Origin: Pinguiococcus pyrenoidosus
Lineage: Eukaryota; Sar; Pinguiophyceae; Pinguiochrysidales; Pinguiochrysidaceae
Length of the DNA stretch: 12,861 nt
Reading direction: 5' to 3'
Assembly (NCBI GenBank): GCA_019677205.1
Contig: JAAMXY010000529.1
Span: 1 to 12,861 of the forward strand
Shown here: piece after piece, positions 7,001 to 12,860 of the stretch
Position numbering within the stretch: position 1 is the first letter of the stretch
Layout: every line of letters begins with the position of its first letter
Notes under the pieces: generated by a model
The model's input: only the letters and a program-made list of their open reading frames with translations
What the model was told of the DNA's origin: nothing
Databases searched by the model: none
Made by a program: the position numbers and the translations under genes

Positions 7001-9664
7001 CCGAGTCTTCGGAGCGTCGGTGAGGCAAGCGTATGCGCTTCGTATCAAGTCGCAGATCTCCGGACGCATCCGGTGCTGGTTGACCAAACGTCCGTAGATC
7101 ATCCCACCAACAATCAAGCGTTCAAAGAGTGAGATGTCCAACTGATGCGGCGTTTTCCCATTCGACACGGACAGTTCATAGTTTTCGATCTTCGGCCGGA
7201 GCTGCTGATGGTCGCCGATCATGATGAGATGCTTGACCGAATCGCTGAGACATGCGAGAATGTGGGCCTCCAGGACCTCCCCCGCTTCCTCGACGATCAA
7301 GACGGAGGGTTTCGCGTCTACGAGTAGCTTCTGGTGTTTTGCGGCCGACGTGGTGGTGATTCCAATCACCCTGCGAGACTTCAAGCAAGCAATGCTCTTT
7401 TGGCGATCCAGCTGTTCCAGCTTCGTGGACGCATCTTTGCATTCGCAGAGGCGGCGCGCCAGCATGAGGCCGATTTCCTCTCTCCAGGTTTGTACTTGTT
7501 GCATCCGCATCTCAACGGAGAGCTGCCACAGCGATCCACCATCCCCAGTCCTTTGCGGATTGCGGCATTCACCTCTTGTCCAGCGATCCCAGAAGTAGTC
7601 TTCCGTAGCCGTCCTGCCTCCCTCTCCAACAAGTTGGTAGCCATCATCGCTGCTATCCGGAGGATTGGCAAGCTGCTCGTACGCATCTGGGTGTTGCTCC
7701 TCCAAAAACGAAGCCATCGAGGACCACGTTGACGATGAGGTCGCCGCTAATCGCCTGGCACTGGAAAGCGAGTCCCGAAGGTCTTCGCGAAGGGCCCCAA
7801 AAAGACCAGGACTGTGGAACCTGTCTTGCTCCATATGAGCCAACGTGTATGGCTCCACCTCCGGCTTGCTGGCCTTCCCGAAACGCACGATGTCGGTGAT
7901 GCCCCCATCCTGGATAAGGCTGGTAAGAAAATCGTCGACCGCGTGGTTGGTGTGCGCGAGGACCATGATCCTCTCGCCGCTTCTCTTGAGAATGATTTCG
8001 GCAAGCTTTGATCCCAGGAAAGTTTTTCCGGTTCCCGGTGGTCCTTGAATGAGGGCGACTCGGGTTGACAGCGCGAGCTCTAAGGATGCGCGCTGGCTCT
8101 CGTCAAATTCAAGTGGGCAGAAGTCACCGCTTGGGCCTCGAAGATACGCTACATCATCGATGGCGGTCTTCAGATTGAAGTCGACGTAGCTTGGCGGCCT
8201 CGAAGGCGCTCCCTGGGCAATCTCTTCAGCCATAGGAAGAGTTGTCTTCCGCTGGAGCGCTCTCAAGACAGGCTCGTACGCGAAGAAACTGCTACACACT
8301 TCGACAATGCTCAGCCCCTCCTGGACGCCTAGGCCCCGCAACAAGAGAATGCTGGCGACATCATTCATGGAACGATTCCTGGATCCGAAGGCAGGGCCGA
8401 AGAATTCGAGACCTATCTGTGGATGTGGGTCACCATTTGCATCTGTTCTGGCCATGCCCTTACTTTCGCGCTCGGCAACCATCGCAAGAAGCTTGGGACC
8501 CGTCGAGTCGAAGAGTGCAACCAGGGACCCCTTGGGGAGGATCCGGTCGCCCCTTTGACCTCTCCTCCAGTACTCCTGGGTTGCCTTCCTGCTGCCGAGA
8601 GAGAGGACCTCATGGTTGGGAGGAAAGCGGAAGCTTACCATGAGAGAGGGAGATCGGGTCCGCTCCTCGTCACAGTTTATCTCTTCGATTTGGACATCAC
8701 AGTAGCATCCAGTGGGAATACGCTCCTTCGTTTCCTCCCAGTCGTTTCTATTGCGCAACCTTTGCCGCAAAGGGCCGATGAAATCCTCTCGAAGAAGCCG
8801 GAAGTGCTTGTCAAGAAGGGCTTCCGTCGCCCTCGTTAGCTGCTCTTCCTCAAAACCTTCTCCGCCAGCGCCTCCACCGGAGTCGGTCGTGTCTGGCGCT
8901 TCGCGGTGCGGGGTTCCGAATGGTAGATCAGCACCGGGGAGACAAAGACACTCCGCACAGAGGATCTCTTCCCTGGTGGGGATGACCGGAACCTGGCGAA
9001 AGCTGATGGGATTACTGTCGTGCCTGCCGCGATCGCCGGCATGCCACGCCAGCGAAGTGGAGAGCAAGCGCAGCTGGCGCGCTTTTGGTGCGCCAGCGTC
9101 CGCCAAGATCAGCGCCCACCCTCTGAGGTGGTTGATCAGAGGCGCGGGGAAGTCTTCATCCATCAGAGCGCGCTGTGCAAGGCGTAGTACAAGCCAGCTG
9201 CTCAGTTCTTTGCCCTCGTCTCCTGATGTTTCGGAGAAGTGCTGCAATGCCGATGGGAAGGCGGGATTTCTCGCAAGGATGCTCAGCAGATCGCCCACGG
9301 CGTCGATCATGAACTCTGAAGTGAACTCTTCCCGATCCAAACGCTGCAAGAAGGGGCAAAGACTATCTTCGAACACTTCGGGATGGCTCCTCATGTCGAG
9401 GGCTTTTGCGGCTTTTGCCAGACTCCGCTTGCCAGAGGTAGAGATGAGGAGCTTCATGAGCTCTTCTCCATCTTCAAACTCCTTGCTAGCCATTGAGAAG
9501 AATAGCATGGCATCGTGTAGCGTTTTGATCGAGCCAGGGCGTCTGATGTACCCTTTGAACTTCCACACGCGTCCACCGATGCTTCCGTCGGGGCCTCCGC
9601 GTCGTGGTTGATTCTGCCGCCCCCTGTGTCTCCGGCCCTTGCGACCGGTGGATGATTGACTCAT
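1097..9664 (-). CDS. Giant ZNFX1-type RNA helicase fused to four CbbX-type AAA+ modules
   Basis: Intact 2855-residue protein; TAA stop at 1097-1099. Residues about 30-260 are helical and 280-300 begins the segment leading to the helicase. The superfamily 1 helicase has GPPGTGKT at 541-548, HTNHAVDDF at 571-579, VEEAGE (DEAG box) from 791, GDHQQLRP at 817-824, NQHRMRPE at 862-869, DNFQGEEAD at 1005-1013 and NVLLSRARR to 1046, all as in ZNFX1. An NFX1-type Cys/His finger follows (1110-1170), then a coiled coil (about 1174-1254), an acidic linker and a helical region (about 1325-1530). Four AAA+ modules have Walker A at 1586, 1862, 2143 and 2425, each with an IDEAY Walker B near 1644, 1921, 2202 and 2484. 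An Ala/Glu linker, a Glu/Arg-rich helix and a tail CPxGF...RCGGGSH (2828-2848) close the protein. By family, the helicase binds and unwinds RNA in surveillance or antiviral roles, and the AAA+ modules remodel partners. Fungi have related helicase-CbxX fusions, as I recall. The reading frame is open to a GTG at 9877. The first in-frame ATG is at 9754. I prefer the ATG at 9664: context AAAATGA, followed by a basic Arg/Gly-rich N-terminus. Confidence 0.93.
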   Translation of the reverse strand: MSQSSTGRKGRRHRGRQNQPRRGGPDGSIGGRVWKFKGYIRRPGSIKTLHDAMLFFSMASKEFEDGEELMKLLISTSGKRSLAKAAKALDMRSHPEVFEDSLCPFLQRLDREEFTSEFMIDAVGDLLSILARNPAFPSALQHFSETSGDEGKELSSWLVLRLAQRALMDEDFPAPLINHLRGWALILADAGAPKARQLRLLSTSLAWHAGDRGRHDSNPISFRQVPVIPTREEILCAECLCLPGADLPFGTPHREAPDTTDSGGGAGGEGFEEEQLTRATEALLDKHFRLLREDFIGPLRQRLRNRNDWEETKERIPTGCYCDVQIEEINCDEERTRSPSLMVSFRFPPNHEVLSLGSRKATQEYWRRGQRGDRILPKGSLVALFDSTGPKLLAMVAERESKGMARTDANGDPHPQIGLEFFGPAFGSRNRSMNDVASILLLRGLGVQEGLSIVEVCSSFFAYEPVLRALQRKTTLPMAEEIAQGAPSRPPSYVDFNLKTAIDDVAYLRGPSGDFCPLEFDESQRASLELALSTRVALIQGPPGTGKTFLGSKLAEIILKRSGERIMVLAHTNHAVDDFLTSLIQDGGITDIVRFGKASKPEVEPYTLAHMEQDRFHSPGLFGALREDLRDSLSSARRLAATSSSTWSSMASFLEEQHPDAYEQLANPPDSSDDGYQLVGEGGRTATEDYFWDRWTRGECRNPQRTGDGGSLWQLSVEMRMQQVQTWREEIGLMLARRLCECKDASTKLEQLDRQKSIACLKSRRVIGITTTSAAKHQKLLVDAKPSVLIVEEAGEVLEAHILACLSDSVKHLIMIGDHQQLRPKIENYELSVSNGKTPHQLDISLFERLIVGGMIYGRLVNQHRMRPEICDLIRSAYACLTDAPKTREYADIPFLAKNVVFVDHEENETGTSTAKENAFEVELVYNIVAYLLRNGVARKDIVVLTPYAAQLRLLRANALCKNFHLLLSDSDAQEVAELGSSLDVGEDSTLDTAEGEGIRGATIDNFQGEEADFVVVSLVRSNDNYNIGFLSEVQRVNVLLSRARRCEILVGNSIMFKYAECWKWRFKLLRERGQIFKGLPVRCIRHKREPPKPLRTSEDFERYAPNGGCDEPCDFNLGCGHVCPLRCHHPDDDHSTVRCTAIKSDKCRKGHDRLFPCGSPLPAGKCKMCYELQKRAAERRKKSDPRRKALLQMQEQLLEAETERADVEAEQASLAETGQLRQGLEDARIRLSDSKAQLRRKKAQLAALEASASDERCKGDLASQVDSADADREHKDCALHGDKKSVSAEEDGIDGGDNSDSVLSTGEEGEPKAPNLTETADAFARWHAILELEWSSQSPEVQHRVRSLVKETSPSALETLFSWEGLPNLRLASVLKSVASKAFQPPIRGKLRRVVDLTRELEWIRAYREAATLDDSRLRSVLMRLCAIQLESDDASEVSLTRVLLKRTDCFGQEAALEHLLAASAVEAGRFRQENCLTWFSLLFFVVSTCSSEWGAFLKLALAQLRKVSGQAGLKTRASPERVSAKDLRQRLKAGAGSCEPLHRLIDLIGLTEVKEKMLEVRYKAKLDRERDLKDSAQHNAIFLGNPGTGKTTVARIYGEILSDLEILPGREFQEVSGAKLVQEGVSALTSLLDEITEKGGGILFIDEAYQLQPQSSAAGRLVLDLLLTEVENKRDVLAVVLAGYKEDMQAILQYNDGLASRFRHRFEFCDFSDNELCEILLASLEAGTPKWTIDDPSCARIAAKRLGRQRGTKGFGNARAVRNFLEDAKERQAKRLYAQVSEDAFPKGADAFHLAYEDLFGCASFVREYSEAYQELRQLQGLKSVKEGVEQLIQICETNLEREKLEQPLAEVNLNRLFLGNPGTGKTTVAGIYGRLLRELGLLSKGEVICKTPGDFIGSALGQSEQRTKGILKESLGCVLVIDEAYSLAPAYGANGSGTDPYRSAVVDTLVAEVQGRPGEDRCVLMLGYQAEMESFIRNANPGLQRRFQSDRPYIFEDYDDEALLQILNRKLSKKHLSANLQTKLGAIDLLSRERMKPNFGNGGAVENLIGLAVSNAEIRRQGLPSAQRARDATLVLEDFVGDVARELAELRENPMSLFDDILDAEDVLEKFRDLVEEVQDARRRGRDPREDIEFTYKFVGPPGTGKTTVARRIGKLFWSLDLLPSCEFKEVRPSDFSTGFVGQAAGKAREIFREALGGVLFIDEAYGLYEPNRSGGFMKEAVDEIVAMLTDPDFMKKVVVVFAGYEEEIEDMLSNVNQGLKSRVKEAVRFQAFKPEKVARMMRKGLEEKGFAMAPEAEATILTRASSLCSVQDFASGRDVQQWCQATCKAARRRAKEEKAEGDLIFVSDVDLERSLETLAVNKNRGASLGPSLDNPEDAFEGLVECSSILEMARRLADAVEFEKQDGRDPRQSIPMTFKFIGPPGTGKTEVARRMGEFFRALKVLPGAKLVSKSATEFGTGYAGQAGQRTREIFRQALGGVLFIDEAYRFYDGKPGGCMSEAVDEIVQLLTEEEFKGKLVVIFAGYEAEMEVMLRKVNPGLRSRLQETLRFEPWGAQASAALLRRKIEERGWILEESADLESLFDAAVRIPDWASGRDIQTLFMSITLEYAKDRKRSGGRSVTSTMLQHAFSKLLAERSSGAVLENLSNAPEAAEAAQAAEAAVGAQHAPARDTASSGRICSTSTELALVCEDRTQEPEAECDGDGSSGDDVLTLLEKAVKELGYDDSHETRKRLVETLEAASRKGSIPSDILEYVMKHLPMRPEAEVTAKLLPQVPVVLSGFQNAVKAEEERLAELERLAEEERKQEEERYAKKQAKLRSMGICPAGFEWFREGDHWRCGGGSHTMRDDQV
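1121..1183 (-). other. C-terminal CPxGF-W-x-RCGGGSH tail motif of the helicase-AAA protein
   Basis: The last residues of the giant protein contain Cys-Pro-x-Gly-Phe-x-Trp, then about seven residues, Trp-Arg-Cys-Gly-Gly-Gly-Ser-His. Two Cys and one His in this spacing, together with conserved-looking Trp and Gly residues, suggest a small metal-binding or peptide-docking knuckle. I recall a similar tail in fungal helicase-CbxX fusion proteins, but that memory is not checked here. It follows directly on a charged Glu/Arg helix that could hold it away from the AAA+ ring. Confidence 0.55.
1655..1711 (-). repeat. Ala/Glu low-complexity tract inside the helicase-AAA gene
   Basis: This short in-frame tract encodes alternating Ala-Ala-Glu units (about residues 2652-2670) from imperfect repeats of GCTGCTTCG-like units on the plus strand. 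It sits between the fourth AAA+ module and the C-terminal helical region and probably acts as a flexible linker. Such triplet-type repeats are prone to length change between strains. Confidence 0.6.
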
Positions 9665-9863
9665 TTTGGAAGAGAACGCCGCGCTGGAGTCAGCTTCTCG
9701 CCTTCGCACAAGCACCGCGGCCGTGACGTTGGCGAGTCCGCGCTCGGAACGCATTTCCGCCAAAGGATATCGAGCGGTTTCAAATAAAAAACTACAATAG
9801 AGTTGAGTTGCATAGAAAGTTACGTAGGCTACACGTAGGCGCGATTGGACGACATTGGAGCTC
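9665..9863 (-). promoter_or_regulatory. Intergenic region with AT-rich box upstream of the helicase-AAA gene
   Basis: This 199-bp gap separates the stop of the TPR-like gene from the preferred start of the helicase-AAA gene. Read on the minus strand it holds an AT-rich run (9777-9798, with TTTTTTATTTG) about 115-125 bp before the ATG at 9664. If this acts as a TATA-like element, transcription would begin near 9750, which would favour the ATG at 9664 over the one at 9754. A direct repeat of ACGTAGGC occurs at 9822-9829 and 9833-9840. These assignments rest on position and composition only. Confidence 0.4.
9822..9840. repeat. Short direct repeat ACGTAGGC x2
   Basis: Two copies of ACGTAGGC lie 3 bases apart (starts 11 bases apart, about one helical turn) in the short gap between the two intact genes. 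On the minus strand they read GCCTACGT. The spacing would put two bound proteins on the same DNA face, so this could be a regulatory site, but 8-bp copies can arise by chance. Confidence 0.35.
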
Positions 9864-11393
9864 TTAGAGGTCGTCACTACAGAGGATGTCGTCTTGCGAT
9901 GCCTCGGTCAGATGCGTGCGCCGGGCCTCAAGGAAAGGTTCCAGCCGATCATCAGGCAAGCTGGGCGTGTTTCCGCAGAGCTTCTCATACAGAATGCAAA
10001 GACGCGCAACGGCTGCGAGACCTTCCTCGCTGGCCTTGCACCTGCCCAACGCAGTCGCTAGCAGCTCGTCGATGCGGTGACAATCTGACGTGCAGCTCTC
10101 GTGATCATGGCACTGATAGATCAGAACCTCACAGAGTCCGAGGAGAGACTTCCAACTCTTATCACGCCGAATCCGATCGCCGTACTCGCCTCGGAGCATC
10201 TCAAGCTCCTTTTCGCAGCGCTTGCCGTTGGAAAGCCGCATGATCGTCATGGCGTGGGCGATGGCTTCTGGATTGATTGGTGATTGGGGCCGGCCCCGAA
10301 GAAACTTGACCAATTCGCGATGCAGCATCACTGCGAGGCTCGGCTCCGCGATCTGATCGATGGCAGCGAGGCCATCCTGCGCGTCCTGAATCGCCGCTCT
10401 TTTTTTATCGCGGATGTTGTACCAGTAGAAGCGCGCTCTCTCCTGGAGCGCGAACGCAAGAGGCACGCTCTGCCCTTCTGCCATATGGACCGCTCGATCT
10501 AGAAGCCTCCGTGCCCCTTCCTTATCGTCCAGATTCACGAGACATCGAGCCCACAAGCCGAGGAATTTGCCGGACACGTCGTTCTCGTCGACAATTTCAT
10601 GAATCCTCTCGAAGTACTCGTTGGCAGCTTGGTAGTACTTTTGCGTCTTTCTGCGAAGAGCAGCTTTCGCACGCTTGTCCAAGCGTGAGCCTCTTGTCTT
10701 TCGTTCCTCGAAGTTGGCCAACTTCAGGTTGCAGTCTGCAGCCAGCTCTAGGACCTCGATGTCATCGGGATGCCGTTGCAAAGCGTCAGCGAGGAGGGGA
10801 AGCGCTGCGTCCGGATTCTTATCGAGTTTGAAAAGGGCCTGGCCCGAAAGAGCTTTCCATCGCGCACGGCGTGTTTCGTTCTCGGCGTGAAGAACTTGCT
10901 CCTGGAGCTCCTGCAGAATGCTGTCCTTCACATTGACGGACACTTCGCGCACTTTGCACAAAGCGCCAATACGACCACGCCACGCCACAAGGCTAAGATC
11001 TGGTTTTGTGGCATACTGCGCGGAAAGACCTTCGTAGAGCTCGATGCAAAGGTCTAGATCGTGCTGCACATATGCAAAGTACGCAGGCAGGAAGGGGACG
11101 ACCTCCTCAAGGGGAAGTTCGCCCCCAGACCCAGTCTGTGGAGACCCTAGCTCCTTTCCGAGAGCGTCCGCGGTCTCCTGGGAGAGACTACAGGTTTGAC
11201 CAATAAACTCATCCCGTCTGGGTAGGTCTTCAAGCTCGTGGCAGATGATTGCCGACAGAACTCGGGCGCCGCATCGCTCAATGGGGAGCATACTTTCATT
11301 CACGGCTCGACGCGCGGTCTTGCTCAGCCAAGAGTGCTTGGCTGCCTCCTCCGCGTCCTCGACAAGGAGACGAAGTAGCTCAAACGCCGCCAT
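9864..11393 (-). CDS. TPR-like helical repeat protein, 509 aa, unrecognised family
   Basis: Intact ORF ending in TAA at 9864-9866. The frame stays open upstream to 11492, but only a TTG is found there. The first in-frame ATG is at 11391-11393 with a good context (GAGATGG), so I start there. The product is almost wholly helical, with no signal peptide or membrane segment. TPR-like helix pairs are visible at about residues 175-230 (Ala/Leu pattern ending in a His-Pro-Asp-Asp turn), 250-310 (two aromatic-rich helices) and 312-345. Near residues 428-439 a Cys-His cluster (C, H, H, C, C, H within 12 residues) could bind a metal or be structural. TPR proteins are usually docking platforms for protein partners, and that role is inferred here. 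The gene lies directly upstream of the helicase-AAA gene on the same strand, 199 bp apart, and starts divergently from the plus-strand ORF at 11599. I cannot name a family; a degenerate TPR superfamily member is the best reading. Confidence 0.82.
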   Translation of the reverse strand: MAAFELLRLLVEDAEEAAKHSWLSKTARRAVNESMLPIERCGARVLSAIICHELEDLPRRDEFIGQTCSLSQETADALGKELGSPQTGSGGELPLEEVVPFLPAYFAYVQHDLDLCIELYEGLSAQYATKPDLSLVAWRGRIGALCKVREVSVNVKDSILQELQEQVLHAENETRRARWKALSGQALFKLDKNPDAALPLLADALQRHPDDIEVLELAADCNLKLANFEERKTRGSRLDKRAKAALRRKTQKYYQAANEYFERIHEIVDENDVSGKFLGLWARCLVNLDDKEGARRLLDRAVHMAEGQSVPLAFALQERARFYWYNIRDKKRAAIQDAQDGLAAIDQIAEPSLAVMLHRELVKFLRGRPQSPINPEAIAHAMTIMRLSNGKRCEKELEMLRGEYGDRIRRDKSWKSLLGLCEVLIYQCHDHESCTSDCHRIDELLATALGRCKASEEGLAAVARLCILYEKLCGNTPSLPDDRLEPFLEARRTHLTEASQDDILCSDDL

Positions 11394-11598
11394 CTCTGGT
11401 TTGGACGGGGTGCAGCTAGCAGACGCCTCGTTGATGAAAGGTCTTGCGCTGCCGCTGCCGCTGCCTCTCGCGCCCGCATATCCCCAATTCAAGACTATAA
11501 TTTAAAATATCAACACGCGCCGGAGGATTGGCTGTACGAGGAGTCGTCGTCACTTGACATGGACAGATGCGCGGTCTCCGATTGGCCACCGAAGCCGC
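11394..11598. promoter_or_regulatory. Divergent intergenic region with central AT-rich box
   Basis: This region lies between the start of the TPR-like gene (11393, minus) and the ATG of a divergent ORF (11599, plus). An AT-rich box, TATAATTTAAAATAT (11496-11510), stands out from GC-rich flanks and is almost exactly central. ATTGG (CCAAT-box core) occurs at 11526-11530 and 11580-11584. A GCTGCC triplicate lies at 11448-11465. A bidirectional promoter is plausible, but the regulatory reading is based only on composition and position. Confidence 0.45.
11448..11465. repeat. Microsatellite (GCTGCC)3
   Basis: Three perfect GCTGCC units lie upstream of the preferred ATG of the TPR-like gene, so they fall in its 5' untranslated region or promoter. 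If translation began further upstream they would encode a Gly-Ser repeat. Confidence 0.6.
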
Positions 11599-11979
11599 AT
11601 GGCAGAGCTTCAAGAGGAAGCGACCGCGTGGCAGATGGGTCGGCTGCTAGCAAGGCTGAATCAAAACACCACCATCGTCACACTGCCAGAAGATGCCTCT
11701 CGGACGGAAGCTCAAGCCCTCTGCTCCATTCTAGAACAGGCGCAGGCGTCAGCAATAGACGAGGCGGTCAAGGCTGGAAGCGATCGTCTCGCACAGCGAA
11801 TCTTCCATGCCTTGTTCCAGGCGTCCAGCCGTGGATGTGATGTAGTCGGAAAGCAAGGTCTGCGAGCAGAGCAGCCGTTCCGTACGATCATGTCCGCACC
11901 GAGTGGCACCGAGATGAACGCGAAGCCGCTTTCGTCCGTCTGTGAGCAGCCCGCTTCGATTTGGCCGTCCACCGTGTAG
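11599..11979 (+). CDS. Hypothetical helical protein, 126 aa, possibly chimeric 3' end
   Basis: This plus-strand ORF starts at a true ATG and ends in TAG at 11977-11979. The frame is open back to 11554 but only by a TTG. Residues 1-79 look like real protein: amphipathic helices rich in Ala, Glu, Gln and Leu, a Thr-rich stretch near residues 24-29, and codons that favour a purine first base. After about residue 80 (from 11833) the translation loses this character and runs antisense to the better-supported minus-strand ORF at 11712-12428. The real product may therefore end through splicing (an AG|GT occurs at 11857/11858), or the ORF may have been cut by rearrangement. No family is recognised. 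An ATG at 11559 in another frame lies upstream and would overlap its start. Confidence 0.4.
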   Translation: MAELQEEATAWQMGRLLARLNQNTTIVTLPEDASRTEAQALCSILEQAQASAIDEAVKAGSDRLAQRIFHALFQASSRGCDVVGKQGLRAEQPFRTIMSAPSGTEMNAKPLSSVCEQPASIWPSTV

Positions 11980-12428
11980 GCGCACATCAGGATGTGATCC
12001 ACCCCGCACGCCTCGTCGGGAATCTCCGGATGCGTGACATGCACGGGAATGATCCCAGCAGTCTCGTCGTCCACTAATGTCAGGCCGGCGCCCTCGTGCC
12101 GGACGGGGACCTCGAAGCCGCCGTCGTCCAGAACTCCGGCATCGCCCGTGGCAAAGGTGTGCAGAGTGGTCCGAATGTGCGTCCCCGCGGCGTCAATGAA
12201 TTCAGAAGCGATGAAGGGAAAGAGATACAGACTCCGCAGGTCGGAGGTGGTGCCGTCGGGGTCGAGGAGGAACTGCTGCCACACCCCTCGATTGTCGGTG
12301 CGGCCGAAGTAAAAGTCCTCGGTTCGCGTCACCCTCACGTTCGCGACTTGCACGGCATTGGCGGCGATGGCGTCTTGCAAGCCCGCTTGCGCCTGCTCAT
12401 AGTTCACCAAAGCAGCTTCCGTGTCCAT
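11712..12428 (-). pseudogene. 3' part of a Cys-containing beta-rich protein, after an in-frame TGA
   Basis: This 238-residue frame begins with an ATG at 12428 but is in the same frame as the upstream ORF that ends at the TGA 12435-12437, with only two sense codons between. The first 186 residues look like a real, beta-rich, secreted-type protein. It has few Lys, many Asp, Gly, Thr and Val, paired Cys near residues 141-149 and 161-186, and a Thr-Asp-x-x-Gly-Phe...Val-Pro-x-Gly pattern like carboxypeptidase-regulatory or prealbumin-like folds. From about residue 187 (11871 downward) the translation turns Arg/Pro/Ala-rich and no longer looks like a folded domain. There the plus-strand ORF becomes the more convincing frame. 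I infer a gene broken by a nonsense change and perhaps a rearrangement. An unseen intron or readthrough is the alternative. Confidence 0.5.
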
Positions 12429-12434
12429 GATGAC

Positions 12435-12437
12435 TCA
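12435..12437 (-). other. In-frame TGA separating two halves of one reading frame
   Basis: On the minus strand, sense codons ending in Gly-Asp-Gly-Ser are followed by TGA, then GTC, ATC and ATG, and the frame then stays open for 238 codons. The base after the stop is G, unlike the C of the best-known readthrough contexts (TGA-CTA). A true nonsense mutation or a base-call error are the simplest explanations. A 96-base GTCGAC...GAGCAG intron would keep the frame but has a poor donor. Confidence 0.7.
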
Positions 12438-12860
12438 AGAGCCGTCGCCATACTCGAAGTAAATCCAAGGCAAGTCGTCTTCGTCGACATTTTGCTCGTC
12501 GTTGTAGGTCGCTGCGCCGCTCTCCACGAACACGCGCGCCTCCTTCAACTGCGCGGCAGGCGGGGAAGACACCTGCCTGGTCGCGTCGGTGGTGTCGCAC
12601 ACCGTGAACCGACGCTCGCAGCTGTCCCACGCGGTTGGAACGAAGCCATCGCAGCACTTGTAGCCAGACCCTTCACTCGAGGTCTCGTCGAAGTAGGCGT
12701 ACTGGGCTTCATATGGCGAGCAGAGGATGGAACTGCTGGCCGCGGTGTCGCTTCCAAGAATGATGGCTCCCTGCTCCGCTGGGAGGAGCCCGATGCGGTC
12801 GACCAACGCGGGGCAGCGGTACGCATACCGCGCACAGAACTGCCGCGAGCGGATGTTGGG
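12435..12860 (-). CDS. Partial Cys-rich extracellular-type protein, 5' end beyond window
   Basis: The frame is open at the right edge (first full codon at 12860) and ends in TGA at 12435-12437, giving 141 visible residues. The only start-like codon inside is a TTG at 12806, so the true start lies outside the window. The visible part has about eight Cys, including a Cys-Cys pair and an aromatic/Gly-rich segment around it, with low Lys content and an acidic C-terminal stretch rich in Asp/Glu/Tyr. This suggests a secreted or surface protein with disulphides, but I recognise no named domain. The reading frame continues past the TGA into the ORF at 11712-12428, so both are probably pieces of one ancestral gene. 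Confidence 0.55.
   Translation of the reverse strand, partial: PNIRSRQFCARYAYRCPALVDRIGLLPAEQGAIILGSDTAASSSILCSPYEAQYAYFDETSSEGSGYKCCDGFVPTAWDSCERRFTVCDTTDATRQVSSPPAAQLKEARVFVESGAATYNDEQNVDEDDLPWIYFEYGDGS

Noticed and set aside
6428-8110. Helicase as part of a transposon such as a Helitron
   Set aside because: The motifs are of ZNFX1 type, with a VEEAG box and NFX1 finger. There is no Rep domain, reverse transcriptase, transposase or terminal repeat in the window.
8712-9611. 299-codon plus-strand ORF opposite the N-terminal region of the helicase gene
   Set aside because: The composition is typical antisense Ser/Leu/Arg with no motif, while the minus frame continues into a recognised helicase.
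9665-9877. N-terminal extension of the helicase-AAA protein to the GTG at 9877
   Set aside because: GTG is not a normal eukaryotic start, the extension would overlap the end of the TPR-like gene, and it would include the AT-rich probable promoter. The ATG at 9754 stays possible.
11394-11492. N-terminal extension of the TPR-like protein to the TTG at 11492
   Set aside because: There is no in-frame ATG in the extension, and it is a Gly-Ser repeat encoded by a microsatellite next to the AT-rich box. The ATG at 11393 has a good context.
12435-12437. TGA as selenocysteine or programmed readthrough
   Set aside because: I see no SECIS-like hairpin and the following base is not the favoured C. A nonsense change or a base-call error is simpler.
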